From Ignavibacteria bacterium (GTDB lineage: Bacteria > Bacteroidota > Ignavibacteria > Kapaibacteriales > UBA961), in assembly GCA_016720145.1 (NCBI GenBank), contig JADJXV010000015.1, positions 36,573 to 100,572 of the forward strand: a stretch of DNA of 64,000 nucleotides, written 5' to 3'. Below, one piece after another: positions 37,735 through 47,750 of the stretch (position 1 is the stretch's first letter; each line of letters starts with the position of its first letter). The translations under genes were made by a program, and so were the position numbers. The notes under the pieces were generated by a model. That model was given only the letters and a program-made list of their open reading frames with translations. It was not told the DNA's origin and did no database searches.

Positions 37735-39103
37735 TGAAACCCCTCAAATGCAAAGCTTGAACTTGTCTACCCCAATACGGCTGGCATAGATATAGGTTCA
37801 GAACGTCATTATGTGGCAGTCGGTCAGGGTAAAGATCATGTTCGATCATTTGGATGTTTTACGCGTGATATTACCGATATGGCGAGATGGCTCAAGAGTG
37901 AAGGAATTGTTGGTGTTGTGATGGAATCGACGGGTAGTTATTGGATACCTGTCTCTGGGATATTGGAGAGCCATGGCTTCCGCATGGCACTTGTCAATGC
38001 CTCTCATGTGAAAAATGCTCCGGGCAGAAAGAGCGATGTACAGGATTGCCAATGGTTGCAGAAAATATACAGCGTGGGTCTTTTGCGAGATTCATTTATT
38101 CCGACAGAATCGATACGTCGTTTACGTTCTTATACTCGACTAAAAAGAAGATCATATCCGACGTGCAAGCTCTCATATCCAGCACATGCACAAAGCGTTT
38201 GATCAGATGAACATTAAGTTTCATCAGGTACTATCAGAGACAGCAGGTGTCAGTAGTATGAAGGTTATGAAGGCAATAGTTGCAGGAGAGCGTTCTGGCT
38301 TCGGCGTTATTATCGTTGTGTAGTACCCGCATTAAGAATCAGAAGGAATCGGAGGTCTTGCAGTCATTAGAGGGGAACTATCGTCAGGAGCATATATTTG
38401 CGTTAAAGCAAGCGATAGCCGGCTATGAATTTTACATGCAACAGGTAGAAGAATGTGATAGAGAGATAGAGAAGCTTCTTCAAGAGCTTAATTCCCAACT
38501 CGAGAGTCCAACGCCAGATTCGAGCGGCGGAACTTCATCTGGTTCATTGAGTTCATCACGTCCATTGAAGCGCATCCGTCGTCGAGATCCCGGTTATAAT
38601 CTGGAAGCGCAGTTAGAGAAGCTGACGGGCGGAGTAAACTTGTCGGTCTTACCGGGGATGACGTCCTACAATAGTTTGCAGTTACTAGCTGAGATAGGCA
38701 CGGATATGAGCCGTTGGCTGACGGAGAAACATTTTACGTCTTGGTTAGGTCTTAGCCCAGGTTCACATAGTAGTGGAAAAGAAAAAGGGTAAGAACCGTA
38801 CGAAACGCTTAGGAACAAATGCTTCAACAATATTACGAATAGCCCGCTCGAAACATAGGCAGAAGTAAAACGGCTTTAGGATCATTTTACAGAAGAATCA
38901 GCACTATCAAAGATGCCCAACAGCAATTACTGCAACGGCGAGGAAGTTGGCGGTTCTAATTTACAACCTCTTAAAGTTCAAAAAAAGAATATCATGAGTT
39001 TGGTTCGCAAGAATATGAAGACCGTTATAACAAGTTGAGATTTAAAAATTTAGAGAAAAAAGCAGATAAACTCGGATACAAACTTATAAGGGTGCAGGAG
39101 TAA
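37735..39103 (+). pseudogene. IS110-family transposase with several frameshifts
   Basis: Pieces in different frames make one transposase. The DEDD domain start NTAGIDIGSERHYVAVG and GVVMESTGSYWIPVSGILES are in frame until about 38150. Next come KKKIISDVQALIS, then MHKAFDQMNIKFHQVLSETA, then the Transposase_20 part (LSVLPGMTSYNSLQLLAEIG and HFTSWLGLSPGSHSSG). The tail KKADKLGYKLIRVQE ends at 39103. At least four frame changes are needed, several at A runs. No inverted ends are expected for IS110. It separates murF from mraY. Confidence 0.8.
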
Positions 39104-39169
39104 TGTGTCATTAACAGCTTGTCGAAGCATCAATTAATTGCGAAACATACATTCAGCGCATCCTCCCCA

Positions 39170-40582
39170 TCACCGTCCGCCTGCAATACCCTCAATAATA
39201 TCCTCCATAGCCATCCCGCGCGAACCTTTAACAAGAACCACATCTCCTTCTGCTTGATTCGTACGAATAAAGTTGATGCATTCCTGTTTGGAATTCATAA
39301 AAATAGAATTACTATTAATCAGCTGTGCCGCTGCTCTCAGCATTTCTTCACCAAGTATAAGAAGAATATCTGTACATGCTTCAGCATCACTTATAAGTGA
39401 TAAATGCTCTTCTGTAGCCGCTGCGCCAAGCTCTCGCATATCGCCGAGGATTGCAATTCTTCTTCCTCGAGCGGGGTAGAGAGCGAGGGTTTTAAGAGCA
39501 ATTCGCATGGAGTCCGGATTGGCATTATAGCAATCATTAAGAATAATAATATCATGCACTTGCTCGACATTCATACGACCATAACCATGAGCGGGTGGCT
39601 GTTCGAAAGATTCTAAAGCGCGCTGGAGTTCGGCGTTTGTCATACCTAAGGTAACGCCAACAGCCACAGCAGCCATAGCATTCAGCGCAGCAGCATAACC
39701 GAATGCTTCGAGTTCTACTTCAAAACGACTAGTAAAGGATAGTATAGGGTGTAATTCATACGTAAAATGAACGCTTACAGCAATTTCAGCCGATGAGTCC
39801 ATGCCAAAAGAACGAGTCGTTGAGGAATGATCCCGATACTTTTTCAAGCGTTCATCATCGAGATTGACAAGGGCAATTCCATTAGAGTCATGGAGATACC
39901 GAAAGAGCGCCGTTTCTTCGTGTTCGACGCCGTCGAGATCAATGAGTTTTTCGAGATGTTCTTTACCGATATTGGTGATGAGTCCGTGAGTAGGTGCTGT
40001 AATACGGGAGAGAATTTCAATTTCACCTGGTTCGTTCGTGCCGATTTCAATGACTGCTGCTTGGTGTTCATGAGTGAGTTGTAGCAAAGTCAGCGGCACT
40101 CCAATTTGATTATTATAATTGGCGGAGGTCTTTAGTGTGGAAAACTTTTCGGATAAAACGTGAGCGGTGAGGTCTTTGGTAGAGGTTTTGCCTGATGCGC
40201 CGGCAATTGCAACTATAGGGATTGTGAATCTGTTACGATGGAAACGAGCAAGCTGTCCGAGGGCGTGGAGAGTATTTGGTACAAGTATATGTGGATAACT
40301 TTTATGTTCTGTGGATAACTTATCAGCAATTGCTTTATTATCAATTACTACCAAAGCAGCTCCATTTGCAATGGCATCGTCGATTTTTTCGTGTCCATCG
40401 AAGATTTCGCCGTGAAGTGCGACAAAAATATTGCCAGAAACAAGTGAGCGAGTATCAGTCGATACACCTCGGGAATTCTCCGGTAATTGATAAACGCTGT
40501 CGCTACCGAAGAGTTCTGTTAATTCGGCGCGATTAAATTCAGTAGTATTTGAAAACATAACAGGTTGGAAAGGATGCTGCAA
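39170..40582 (-). CDS. murF: UDP-N-acetylmuramoyl-tripeptide--D-Ala-D-Ala ligase
   Basis: 470 aa. Mur ligase with SRGVSTDTRSLVSGNIFVAL at the UDP-binding N-terminus, P-loop VAIAGASGKTSTKDLTAHVL, EIGTNEPGEI, and C-terminal ILNDCYNANPDSMRIAL and GDMRELG. It adds D-Ala-D-Ala to the muropeptide in the cytoplasm, the step before mraY. It lies upstream of mraY on the same strand as in the usual mur cluster, but about 1.9 kb away because of the IS110 relic. The P-loop reads GASGKTS instead of the commoner GS(N/S)GKT. Confidence 0.95.
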   Translation of the reverse strand: MQHPFQPVMFSNTTEFNRAELTELFGSDSVYQLPENSRGVSTDTRSLVSGNIFVALHGEIFDGHEKIDDAIANGAALVVIDNKAIADKLSTEHKSYPHILVPNTLHALGQLARFHRNRFTIPIVAIAGASGKTSTKDLTAHVLSEKFSTLKTSANYNNQIGVPLTLLQLTHEHQAAVIEIGTNEPGEIEILSRITAPTHGLITNIGKEHLEKLIDLDGVEHEETALFRYLHDSNGIALVNLDDERLKKYRDHSSTTRSFGMDSSAEIAVSVHFTYELHPILSFTSRFEVELEAFGYAAALNAMAAVAVGVTLGMTNAELQRALESFEQPPAHGYGRMNVEQVHDIIILNDCYNANPDSMRIALKTLALYPARGRRIAILGDMRELGAAATEEHLSLISDAEACTDILLILGEEMLRAAAQLINSNSIFMNSKQECINFIRTNQAEGDVVLVKGSRGMAMEDIIEGIAGGR

Positions 40583-41020
40583 TAAACCCTATTGCGAATT
40601 TACGAAAATTTTGCGGGATGTCGTGTTGGGGGGGCTTTGTAGAAGGAAGAAGGAGTGTGAGAAAGGAAGATGCCAGCTTATTACTCCCGACATACAGAAG
40701 GAATAGGTAAGTAATGCTACACTTTTAGGCAAAGAGGATGTGAGGTAATTTGTATGGTATGCTGAGTTCGTAAGCTGCAGTTTTCTCTTTCGAAATCAAT
40801 AACTCACATAATATTACTAACCTCAAGAGCCCACATTCTGACCTCTCCTGAGTGAGCGGAAGAGTCTGCTAATCAATTACTTACCAACCTAAGTCATCTC
40901 TCGTGAGGAAATTTAGGGGAGGGTTAAGCGGCTGGAAATTGTAATCAAACTACTACCCAAAAGAAACCTAAGAACATATTGTGTAACTAACAGTTTGTAT
41001 ATACAAGTCAAGCAAATGCC
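40583..41020. other. Intergenic, no gene seen
   Basis: About 440 bases upstream of murF. No coding sequence that I can support. Confidence 0.5.
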
Positions 41021-41057
41021 GAATTCTTAAGTTGACAGCATTAAGCCATGACCTGTC
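41008..41057. repeat. IS-end-like repeat, left copy
   Basis: TCAAGCAAATGCCGAATTC followed by TTAAGTTGACAGCATTAAG. It is directly repeated near 42693-42725 (TCAAGCATATGTCTAATTC, TTAAGTTGAGAGCAT) and inverted at 42589-42631. The pattern resembles IS termini, but no matching transposase gene is present. Confidence 0.55.
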
Positions 41058-41095
41058 ACTAGAAATGGATATAATATTGTAGAATTATGAATCTT

Positions 41096-42349
41096 TTATT
41101 CTCTTGTAAAAAAGAGAGTGGATGTTGATGTAATGGAAAGTAAACGAACAAAATAAATGCCTTTCAATAGATTTGACATATCAATTGTTGTATTTCCGCC
41201 CTGTGGATTCATAATTTCTACAACACTTTCACCTAATACATTAAAAATCGATATATGTTGAATATTCTCAGGAACTCCGTGAATGATTACGTTGGTATTG
41301 GACGGATTAGGAGTAAGATACAATTTCGGTAGTTCATTATTTGCAATCACTGAATTTGGTTGGAGGGAAAATACTTCATTGCTTCCAACCACTATATTAC
41401 CATCATATCCTCCGATGACATAGATTTTATCTCCTATTACGTTCGACGTTATACCTGTTCGAGCAGTAAAAGTACCTGAAGTAACTACAGTGGTAATCTT
41501 GTTATTCACAGGGTCGAATTGTTCTACTGTAACAGGGAAACTATTATTAGCATTACCACCAAATATATAAATATATCCTCCGATAACACTCGCTGAGATG
41601 CCAGAGCGACCTATTTGTTTTCCTGAAATAGTTGGTGATGTCCATTGATTTGTTACAGGGTCGAATACATCAACTTTCGTAGTATATTTTGAGCCGTCAA
41701 ACCCTCCTAAAAGATAGATTTTGTTGTTAAATACTACCGTCGCTGCACCTCGTCGAGGGCTAAATGTGCCAATTGTTGTTGGGGTGCTCCATTGGTTGGT
41801 CGCAGGATCAAAAACTTCTAAGACCTCGGTGACGTTCCCCCAATTTCCAACGGTACTACCACCTCCACCAATAACATAAATTTTCCCATTAAATACTACT
41901 GAGGATAAAGCATACCGAGGTGTAAAAACTCCAGAAGTTGTAGGAGTACTCCATTCATTTTTAGCAATATCAAACACATCTAATGTACACGAAATTACAG
42001 CATTAGAGTCTGCTCCACCTATAACATAAATCTTTCCTTCAATTGACTCACTTGTCGCTCCGTAACGACGAGCAAAATTTCCACTTCCATTTACAGTATT
42101 CCAAGAATTTGAGGCTGGGTCATATACTTCTAATGTATTTGTAGCAGCTTTTGTTTTATTAGGATCAGTACTCCCACCAACAGAATAAATTTTCCCCTCG
42201 ATAACGCTAGAACTATGAAAAAAGCGGGGTGTAAATCCATTTGAGGAAGCTGTGAACCACGATTCTTGAGCAATCATTAATGAAGGTAGAAAAAATATAT
42301 ATAAAATAGTAGAAAAGATTCTGCCCCATGTGTTTTTATGTGTTTTCAT
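41096..42349 (-). CDS. Secreted Kelch-repeat protein with T9SS sorting domain
   Basis: 417 aa. Signal peptide (LYIFFLPSLMIAQE, cleaved near 28), six Kelch blades with GKIYVIGG / NKIYLLGG / GYIYIFGG and FDP...W, and a C-terminal sorting domain from LYLTPNPSNTNVIIHGVPEN to LLKGIYFVRLL. Close in layout to 29561-30787 (each begins the mature part with ASS-GFTPR). It is flanked by IS-end-like repeats on both sides, so it may have moved as a passenger. Confidence 0.87.
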   Translation of the reverse strand: MKTHKNTWGRIFSTILYIFFLPSLMIAQESWFTASSNGFTPRFFHSSSVIEGKIYSVGGSTDPNKTKAATNTLEVYDPASNSWNTVNGSGNFARRYGATSESIEGKIYVIGGADSNAVISCTLDVFDIAKNEWSTPTTSGVFTPRYALSSVVFNGKIYVIGGGGSTVGNWGNVTEVLEVFDPATNQWSTPTTIGTFSPRRGAATVVFNNKIYLLGGFDGSKYTTKVDVFDPVTNQWTSPTISGKQIGRSGISASVIGGYIYIFGGNANNSFPVTVEQFDPVNNKITTVVTSGTFTARTGITSNVIGDKIYVIGGYDGNIVVGSNEVFSLQPNSVIANNELPKLYLTPNPSNTNVIIHGVPENIQHISIFNVLGESVVEIMNPQGGNTTIDMSNLLKGIYFVRLLSITSTSTLFFTRE

Positions 42350-42588
42350 GGTTAATCCTTAAATATATTATAAAGAACAAAGATAGTAATTATAAAGAAA
42401 GCTGTATGTTTAAACAACCACTTAGTACAAAACTACAATTAACTCATAATTATATAACCTACTATTTACATTTCAAGATAAAATATCATTGTAGCGCTGT
42501 AAATAATTAACGAATATATGGTTACTGTAGAATTGCCGAAATCTGTTTCAAAACGAGGTTGATTCTTCTATACGATTTCCACCGTTGG

Positions 42589-42725
42589 GACAAGCCATGA
42601 CTCAATGCTGTCAACTTAACAAGAAATTTGCAAGCAAAACAATTTGATAAGCTCATAGTAACTATATGTAGTAGGTTTTGCAAGCTTATCGAAACATCAA
42701 GCATATGTCTAATTCTTAAGTTGAG
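42589..42725. repeat. IS-end-like repeats, right copies (one inverted, one direct)
   Basis: At 42589-42631 the reverse strand reads TTAAGTTGACAGCATTGAG and CATGGCTTGTC, matching 41029-41057 with only transitions. At 42693-42725 a direct copy follows. The remainder of 42350-42856 holds no gene that I can see. Confidence 0.55.
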
Positions 42726-42856
42726 AGCATGGGGAAAAAAGTAGGGTAAGCATACGTTGGTAATTCCTGTAGATGTCAGTTTTCAGTCCCGGCAATTTAT
42801 TATAAAATTGTCGGTAAAAGTATGTACATGAAAGCGCACTATACCTCGAGATAGGA

Positions 42857-43030
42857 TTATTTCCTCACCTTCTCGCTTGCATGCTGCTTTGGTAGCCCCA
42901 CTCTTGGCAACATTTCGTTTGCTTTTTCAAGCTTTTCGGGAAATACAACCATGTCGTCGTATTTATTCAAGCGTGGGTCGATTTTCACAATCGGTATTTT
43001 TCGCTTTTTTAATTCTGCTTTGATATTCAT
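42857..43030 (-). CDS. Small conserved-looking protein, 57 aa
   Basis: Complete ATG-to-stop frame: MNIKAELKKRKIPIVKIDPR to GLPKQHASEKVRK. Lysine-rich, no membrane segment. Codon use looks coding (KIDPRLNKYDDMVVFPEKLE). No family recognised. It is followed leftward by non-coding sequence and preceded by the 146-aa gene on the same strand, 87 bp away. Confidence 0.5.
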   Translation of the reverse strand: MNIKAELKKRKIPIVKIDPRLNKYDDMVVFPEKLEKANEMLPRVGLPKQHASEKVRK

Positions 43031-43117
43031 TGGGGTATATTAAGATTTATAAAACAAAGAGTTAAGTCGTCGGGGCCATCCCTTGCGGTTGCCCCTCACA
43101 ATATGCTATTCATCCCC

Positions 43118-43558
43118 TTATGGACCTGTAATGTATGAGAATGTATCGGTATCTTCGTCGTACAGTATGGCATCTTTATCGGTCGGGTTATCTATATAAT
43201 TTAAATACCCGTTACTTTTTGTCGCGTGGAAATTCTCCATGCCCAAGTTGTGAGCTTCAAAATAGATATTGGGAATTATAAATCTCAATTTTTCCTCTGT
43301 CGTTTTATCATTCATAAAATATTCGTAGAAACCATGATCATAGCCTGTCTTGGTAAGCGCAATATGCAAAATAGTACCGGCTTCGAAATTTTGTTTTATC
43401 CAACTGTCCAAACTGTCAAACGCTCTATATTCACCTTCTACAATCACAGAGTAGCTATACTCCAAGAGAATATCATCCCTTTCTTTTAATGTATCATCAG
43501 TAACGTAATCTTCTGGTTCCAGCGCTTCCTTCATACTTTCAATTGTATGTGTTTTCAT
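43118..43558 (-). CDS. Hypothetical acidic protein
   Basis: 146 aa, rich in Asp and Glu, no signal or membrane helix. Contains AFDSLDSWIKQNFEAGTILH and YDHGFYEYFMND. I recognise no family. A purine-rich stretch with AGGATAAACC precedes the ATG. It is in line with the 57-aa gene. Confidence 0.55.
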   Translation of the reverse strand: MKTHTIESMKEALEPEDYVTDDTLKERDDILLEYSYSVIVEGEYRAFDSLDSWIKQNFEAGTILHIALTKTGYDHGFYEYFMNDKTTEEKLRFIIPNIYFEAHNLGMENFHATKSNGYLNYIDNPTDKDAILYDEDTDTFSYITGP

Positions 43559-43650
43559 AGTGGTTTATCCTGCGTTGTGTGCGTTCGATGATTTATTCTA
43601 AAATTATATCCTTGGAAATTGTTCCTCTCCACCCAATCAACAAACCCCAC

Positions 43651-44040
43651 TCACTCCCTCCGCAACCCCAACTCCACCACCGCTGCACACACCACCCACA
43701 CCGCTGCACAAATCTCGCCTGCAAGGCGGAAAGAGTCCATAAACACGACGCGGGAACGTGAGTAGGGGAGCGATACGCCGTTTTCGTCGATGAGGGCGCC
43801 GCGTTTTTTACCGGCAAGCAACATCATGCCCTTGAGAATTTGGTGATACCGTTGGAGTTCGAGCGCTTTGGCTCCGAAATAGATTTCATCGGATGTGTCC
43901 GCGCGCAACAGAGCTATCGTCTGCCCGATATGAAGGATTTGTTTTTCTGAAAAGGCAACGATGCGCGGGGAATTGAGCCGGTGGCGGCGGGAAATTTCAT
44001 CAGCCGAACCCGAGAGAAGATAGAGAGTAGCAGTAGTCAT
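43651..44040 (-). CDS. Hypothetical protein, divergent from heparinase gene
   Basis: The frame is open upstream through the opposite-strand heparinase gene, so the likely start is the ATG at 44040 (MTTATLYLLSGSADEISRRH), giving about 129 aa. The middle is helical (GAKALELQRYHQILKGMMLL) and the end hydrophobic (LAGEICAAVWVVCAAVVELG). No family recognised. It lies head-to-head with the heparinase gene, 93 bp apart. Confidence 0.5.
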   Translation of the reverse strand: MTTATLYLLSGSADEISRRHRLNSPRIVAFSEKQILHIGQTIALLRADTSDEIYFGAKALELQRYHQILKGMMLLAGKKRGALIDENGVSLPYSRSRVVFMDSFRLAGEICAAVWVVCAAVVELGLRRE

Positions 44041-44133
44041 GAGGAGTAGTTCGTAAAGAATTTTGAGTACATTTATCGCGCATGGTTGTAATTTTGCTGC
44101 ACCTACAAAAATAAAACATTCAGGACAATAGGC

Positions 44134-46290
44134 GTGAAACTCCTCCGAAAAATCAGACAAGGTCTCGCTCTCCCTCCGCATGTAGCGGCGCGGAAAGCAG
44201 TTGAAATTGCAGCCCGCACTCTCAAACGCCGGCTCGCCAAACGCCGCGATGCAAAACAGCAGACGTATTCGACCGACAAGCATATTCCTGCTCTTTATAC
44301 ATATTTTTCTCTTCGTGAGGATGAACTCCTGCTCCCACACCGTGCGATTATTTCTGAGCTTGCGGCACTGTATTGCAATCACGAATTCGATCTGCTTGGT
44401 TCGGGTTGGGTGCGCGTTCAGTATGGAATGAAAGCTCTTGGCACTGAAGGAGTTGTATTCTCTGCGAAATTTGAGAATACAAGTCCACACGACATTCTTA
44501 ATTCTGAGATTAACCCGCCGAATCGCTCTGAATCCGCGCGGATATTCGCGCTTGTCGATAAAGATTACACGCCGATTGACTGGCAAATTGACTTCAAGTC
44601 GGGTTACCGCTGGAGTACCAACACTTGGTACAAATCCCTCCGCTACGGCACGACCACAGGCGCCGATGTGAAGGTACCATGGGAACTTGCGAGAATGCAG
44701 CATTTCCCTATTCTCGCCGAAGCAGCGTTTTTGGCGCAGCGTAATCGTGAAGATTTCGCCCTGCCGGATGTGTATGCCCGTGAATTCCGTAATCAAATCC
44801 TCGATTTTATTGCAATGAATCCTCCGCGCTGGGGTGTGAATTGGACGACAAGCATGGATATCGGTATCCGCGCCGTGAATTGGCTCGTGACGTATGATTT
44901 GTTCCGGTCGATTGGGGTGGAATTCGATGAAGAATTCGAAGGAATCTTCCGCCGCAGCATCTATGAACACGGCACGCACATCATTCATAATCTCGAATAT
45001 TCTCCCGACTTACGCGGGAATCACTACCTGGCTGATGTGGCGGGTTTGCTCTTTATTGCTGCTTATTTGCCCTGTATGCCCGAGACCGATATGTGGCTCG
45101 CTTTCAGTATTCAGGAAATGCTCTCCGAGACTGCCCTTCAATTCCTCCCCGATGGCGGGAATTTCGAAGCATCGGTGCCGTATCATCGCCTTTCCGCCGA
45201 AATGGTGCTCTATGCCGATGCCTTGCTGTCGAAGCTGCCGCCGGAAAAGCTTGATGCACTCCAAGCGTACAATGCGCGACTCAAGCAGGGTGTTCCCAAA
45301 CTGCAAAATGCACCGATGAACCTTCGTACTCTCCATTCAAACTATAATGTTACGTCAAAAATAAACTCTATCCTTGCCTTCTCCGCACGCACGATGAAGC
45401 CCAACGGACATTCTCCGCAAATAGGAGATAATGACAGCGGGAGATTTTATATCTTATTGCCAAATTATAGAAAAAATGAAGCGACCGGAGCGCTCACCGG
45501 GGAACATAACGACCACCGCGAACTCTTCCTCATTCACGATTTTCTTGTTGGCAAACAGCGAATCCCGGAGAAAAACATCATCGATTCCTTCATGCATCCT
45601 ACTTCAAAGCATGATGCGTTTCCCGACTTTGGGCTCGATGTCTATCGCACGTCTGAATATTACTGCGCCGTGCGATGCGGTGCAATCGGTCAGCGCGGCA
45701 AAGGCGGACACGCGCATAATGATCAATTATCCATCGAAGTGCAGGTGAGAAACCGCGATTTCTTTGTTGACAATGGCACGTATCTCTATACTCCTGCGCC
45801 CGATAAGCGGAATCTGTACCGTTCGACAGCAGCGCACAACACGCTTACTATCGAAGGCAAAGAACAAAACGCATGGCTCCCCGGCGGCGGTGATGTGCTC
45901 TTTTGGATGCTCGGCGACCGCTCGCAGGCGAAGGTGATTGCACGTTCGGATGACGAGTGGATAGGAGAACATCGAGGGTTTGGCGCTGTGCATACGCGTG
46001 AACTTCGCTTCGAGCCATCCGCGATTCACGGCCGAGATGTGTGCACCGCCCAAGGCAGTAAAGTAATTAGCTTCCACTGCGCGCCGAACGCCCAAGTAAT
46101 AGAAAATACAAGCACATCCATTACCCTGAAAAATGAAGACATCACGATTATTCTCTCCTGGACTGCCGGCATTGCAAAAGTCGAACCAAGCGAGTATTCC
46201 GCAGGATATGGCTTGTCACAGCCGACGCAAGTTGTGCGAATTGCTGTAGATGGCGAGGAGTGCGGGTGGAGAATTGATGTGGTCGGGTGA
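44134..46290 (+). CDS. Heparinase II/III family protein (polysaccharide lyase type)
   Basis: 718 aa. The alpha-barrel half shows GVNWTTSMDIGIRAVNWLVT, LRGNHYLADVAGLLFIAAYL and DGGNFEASVPYHRLSAEMVL. The C-terminal beta-sandwich has GGHAHNDQLSIEV (the conserved HND/H motif), FFVDNGTYLYTPAP and RSTAAHNTLTIEG. No signal peptide is visible, so it is probably cytoplasmic or linked to capsule and exopolysaccharide turnover, as in many capsule clusters. It overlaps the next gene by a GTGA junction. Confidence 0.88.
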   Translation: MKLLRKIRQGLALPPHVAARKAVEIAARTLKRRLAKRRDAKQQTYSTDKHIPALYTYFSLREDELLLPHRAIISELAALYCNHEFDLLGSGWVRVQYGMKALGTEGVVFSAKFENTSPHDILNSEINPPNRSESARIFALVDKDYTPIDWQIDFKSGYRWSTNTWYKSLRYGTTTGADVKVPWELARMQHFPILAEAAFLAQRNREDFALPDVYAREFRNQILDFIAMNPPRWGVNWTTSMDIGIRAVNWLVTYDLFRSIGVEFDEEFEGIFRRSIYEHGTHIIHNLEYSPDLRGNHYLADVAGLLFIAAYLPCMPETDMWLAFSIQEMLSETALQFLPDGGNFEASVPYHRLSAEMVLYADALLSKLPPEKLDALQAYNARLKQGVPKLQNAPMNLRTLHSNYNVTSKINSILAFSARTMKPNGHSPQIGDNDSGRFYILLPNYRKNEATGALTGEHNDHRELFLIHDFLVGKQRIPEKNIIDSFMHPTSKHDAFPDFGLDVYRTSEYYCAVRCGAIGQRGKGGHAHNDQLSIEVQVRNRDFFVDNGTYLYTPAPDKRNLYRSTAAHNTLTIEGKEQNAWLPGGGDVLFWMLGDRSQAKVIARSDDEWIGEHRGFGAVHTRELRFEPSAIHGRDVCTAQGSKVISFHCAPNAQVIENTSTSITLKNEDITIILSWTAGIAKVEPSEYSAGYGLSQPTQVVRIAVDGEECGWRIDVVG

Positions 46291-47102
46291 GGAATTATGA
46301 TACACCATTCCACAAAATGTCAGAGAACATATTTTTACCAATATTCACAGCACAAGATTTACCTTCTATACTTGCTTCATACAGTTTTATTCCTGCGAAT
46401 TATAGATATTTGTACTGGTATTTTGATATAGCAGTGCGGTCAATTCGCAATCAATTCGTTATAAATGCAATCCTAACCCTTTACAATTCAACATCCATGA
46501 CTATCGATTCTCTACTCGAACTCTGCAATCAACAGATCTCCACCAAACACTATATTGATCTGCCTGACGATGTATTTCATGACCTTACACTCGAGCAAGC
46601 TAAAGCCATCGCTCATCATTTCCATGGGAAAGCATTCCTGATGCTACCGGCGAAAGAAAGGATGTTCTTTGAATGGGTGCGCACACACGACTTGCCTGTC
46701 TGGAATGACTTATGGTACTCCGACGACATCACCCTCGAGCCCTATATCGTGAGTATCAGTTTGCTGCCCTCGCTCCTCGACGATGTACGGGGTTTTCCGA
46801 TTTGCGATTTGCAAACCGTTGATAATTATTACTTTACGGATGATCATTTTATTAGTGATGAAGCCGATGTGCTGCTTGAAGGTGTGAAAGAACGCTACAT
46901 AGCTCAGCAAACGGTGACCGTATCTCAGCTCCTTGCCCTCGAAATCAACAACGCGCCAATAGATATCTGGCGCTTTGCTTATCATCATCGGATCGACCTG
47001 CAGGCAGCAAAGTCGGCAGTGCATCTCCTCGCTGAAGAAAAGCTACTCTTACATCTCAAGAGCGCTGATGATATAGCCGATTTTGTTGAATTAGAGGAAT
47101 GA
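46287..47102 (+). CDS. DUF2764-like hypothetical protein
   Basis: 271 aa if the GTG at 46287 is used (GTGA overlap with the heparinase stop); an ATG at 46318 (MSENIFLPIFTAQDLPSILA) gives 261 aa and is an equally good start. Helical, with VRTHDLPVWNDLWYSDDITL and HHRIDLQAAKSAVHLLAEEK. The tentative family name rests only on general resemblance; function unknown. Translational coupling to the heparinase gene suggests one operon. Confidence 0.5.
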   Translation: MRNYDTPFHKMSENIFLPIFTAQDLPSILASYSFIPANYRYLYWYFDIAVRSIRNQFVINAILTLYNSTSMTIDSLLELCNQQISTKHYIDLPDDVFHDLTLEQAKAIAHHFHGKAFLMLPAKERMFFEWVRTHDLPVWNDLWYSDDITLEPYIVSISLLPSLLDDVRGFPICDLQTVDNYYFTDDHFISDEADVLLEGVKERYIAQQTVTVSQLLALEINNAPIDIWRFAYHHRIDLQAAKSAVHLLAEEKLLLHLKSADDIADFVELEE

Positions 47103-47139
47103 ATTGGTGAATGAGTGGTTTGGTATATTTCTAAAGACA

Positions 47140-47340
47140 TAGCCCACGGTTTAAACCGTGAGTTCGAGTTGAAATGAGTTGTTGTTTAATAGTTCCAATC
47201 ATTTCATGAGTGTATTCATACCGTTAAAACGGTTGAGAAAATCTCGTCGCGGCTAGCCCATGATTGAAATCATGGGCTATGTTTTTTAAATTGTGTCATT
47301 GCTTTAGGATAGAGACGGTCTTCCGCCACTTGATAACTGT
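47140..47340. repeat. Mosaic palindromic (REP-like) repeat, copy 3
   Basis: CCCACGGTTTAAACCGTG, ACCGTTAAAACGGT and CCCATGATTGAAATCATGGG followed by GGCTATGTTTTTTAAATTGT and GTCATTG. The right part matches copy 1 at 22.9 kb closely, including the following ATAGAG and TTCCGCCA. Confidence 0.65.
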
Positions 47341-47394
47341 TAATGACATATTTGGAGCGAACAACATAATTAGTATATACATCATATTGTTATT

Positions 47395-47750
47395 CCATCG
47401 CCTTAAATCCCCTTCGTTTGCTTCGCAAACATTTTCCCCTTTAACAAGGGGACGTTCTGACTCTTTGACCCCTTGATAAAGGGGTCTTCTTAGGCGGGGG
47501 ATTTCTTTTGGGCAACTTTCTGTCATTGCATACTGTTACGGATGTTCGTACGCCCGTTAGGAACTCAGTGTGACTGTTGCTAATACTTTACTTAGTACTT
47601 AACGACTCAGTGTGACTGTTGTTAATACTTTATTTAGAACTTAACGATTTACCACTTACCGACTTACTGTTTGCCGACTTACTACTTACCGACTTACTAC
47701 TTACCGACTTTCTACTTACCACTTACCGACTTACCGACTTACGACTAATC
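47395..47750. repeat. Intergenic repeats: CCCCTT palindromes and CTTACCGACTTA tandem
   Basis: 47400-47510 carries CCCCTTTAACAAGGGG and ACCCCTTGATAAAGGGGT hairpins. 47640-47745 is a low-complexity run of CTTACCGACTTACTA units. The latter resembles the iteron-like CTTACCGA repeats at 19.9 kb. No gene. Confidence 0.6.

Noticed and set aside
43651..44988. 445-aa protein opposite the heparinase gene
   Set aside because: The upstream two thirds is the reverse of a well-supported heparinase gene; only the last ~129 codons fall outside it and were kept as a separate entry.
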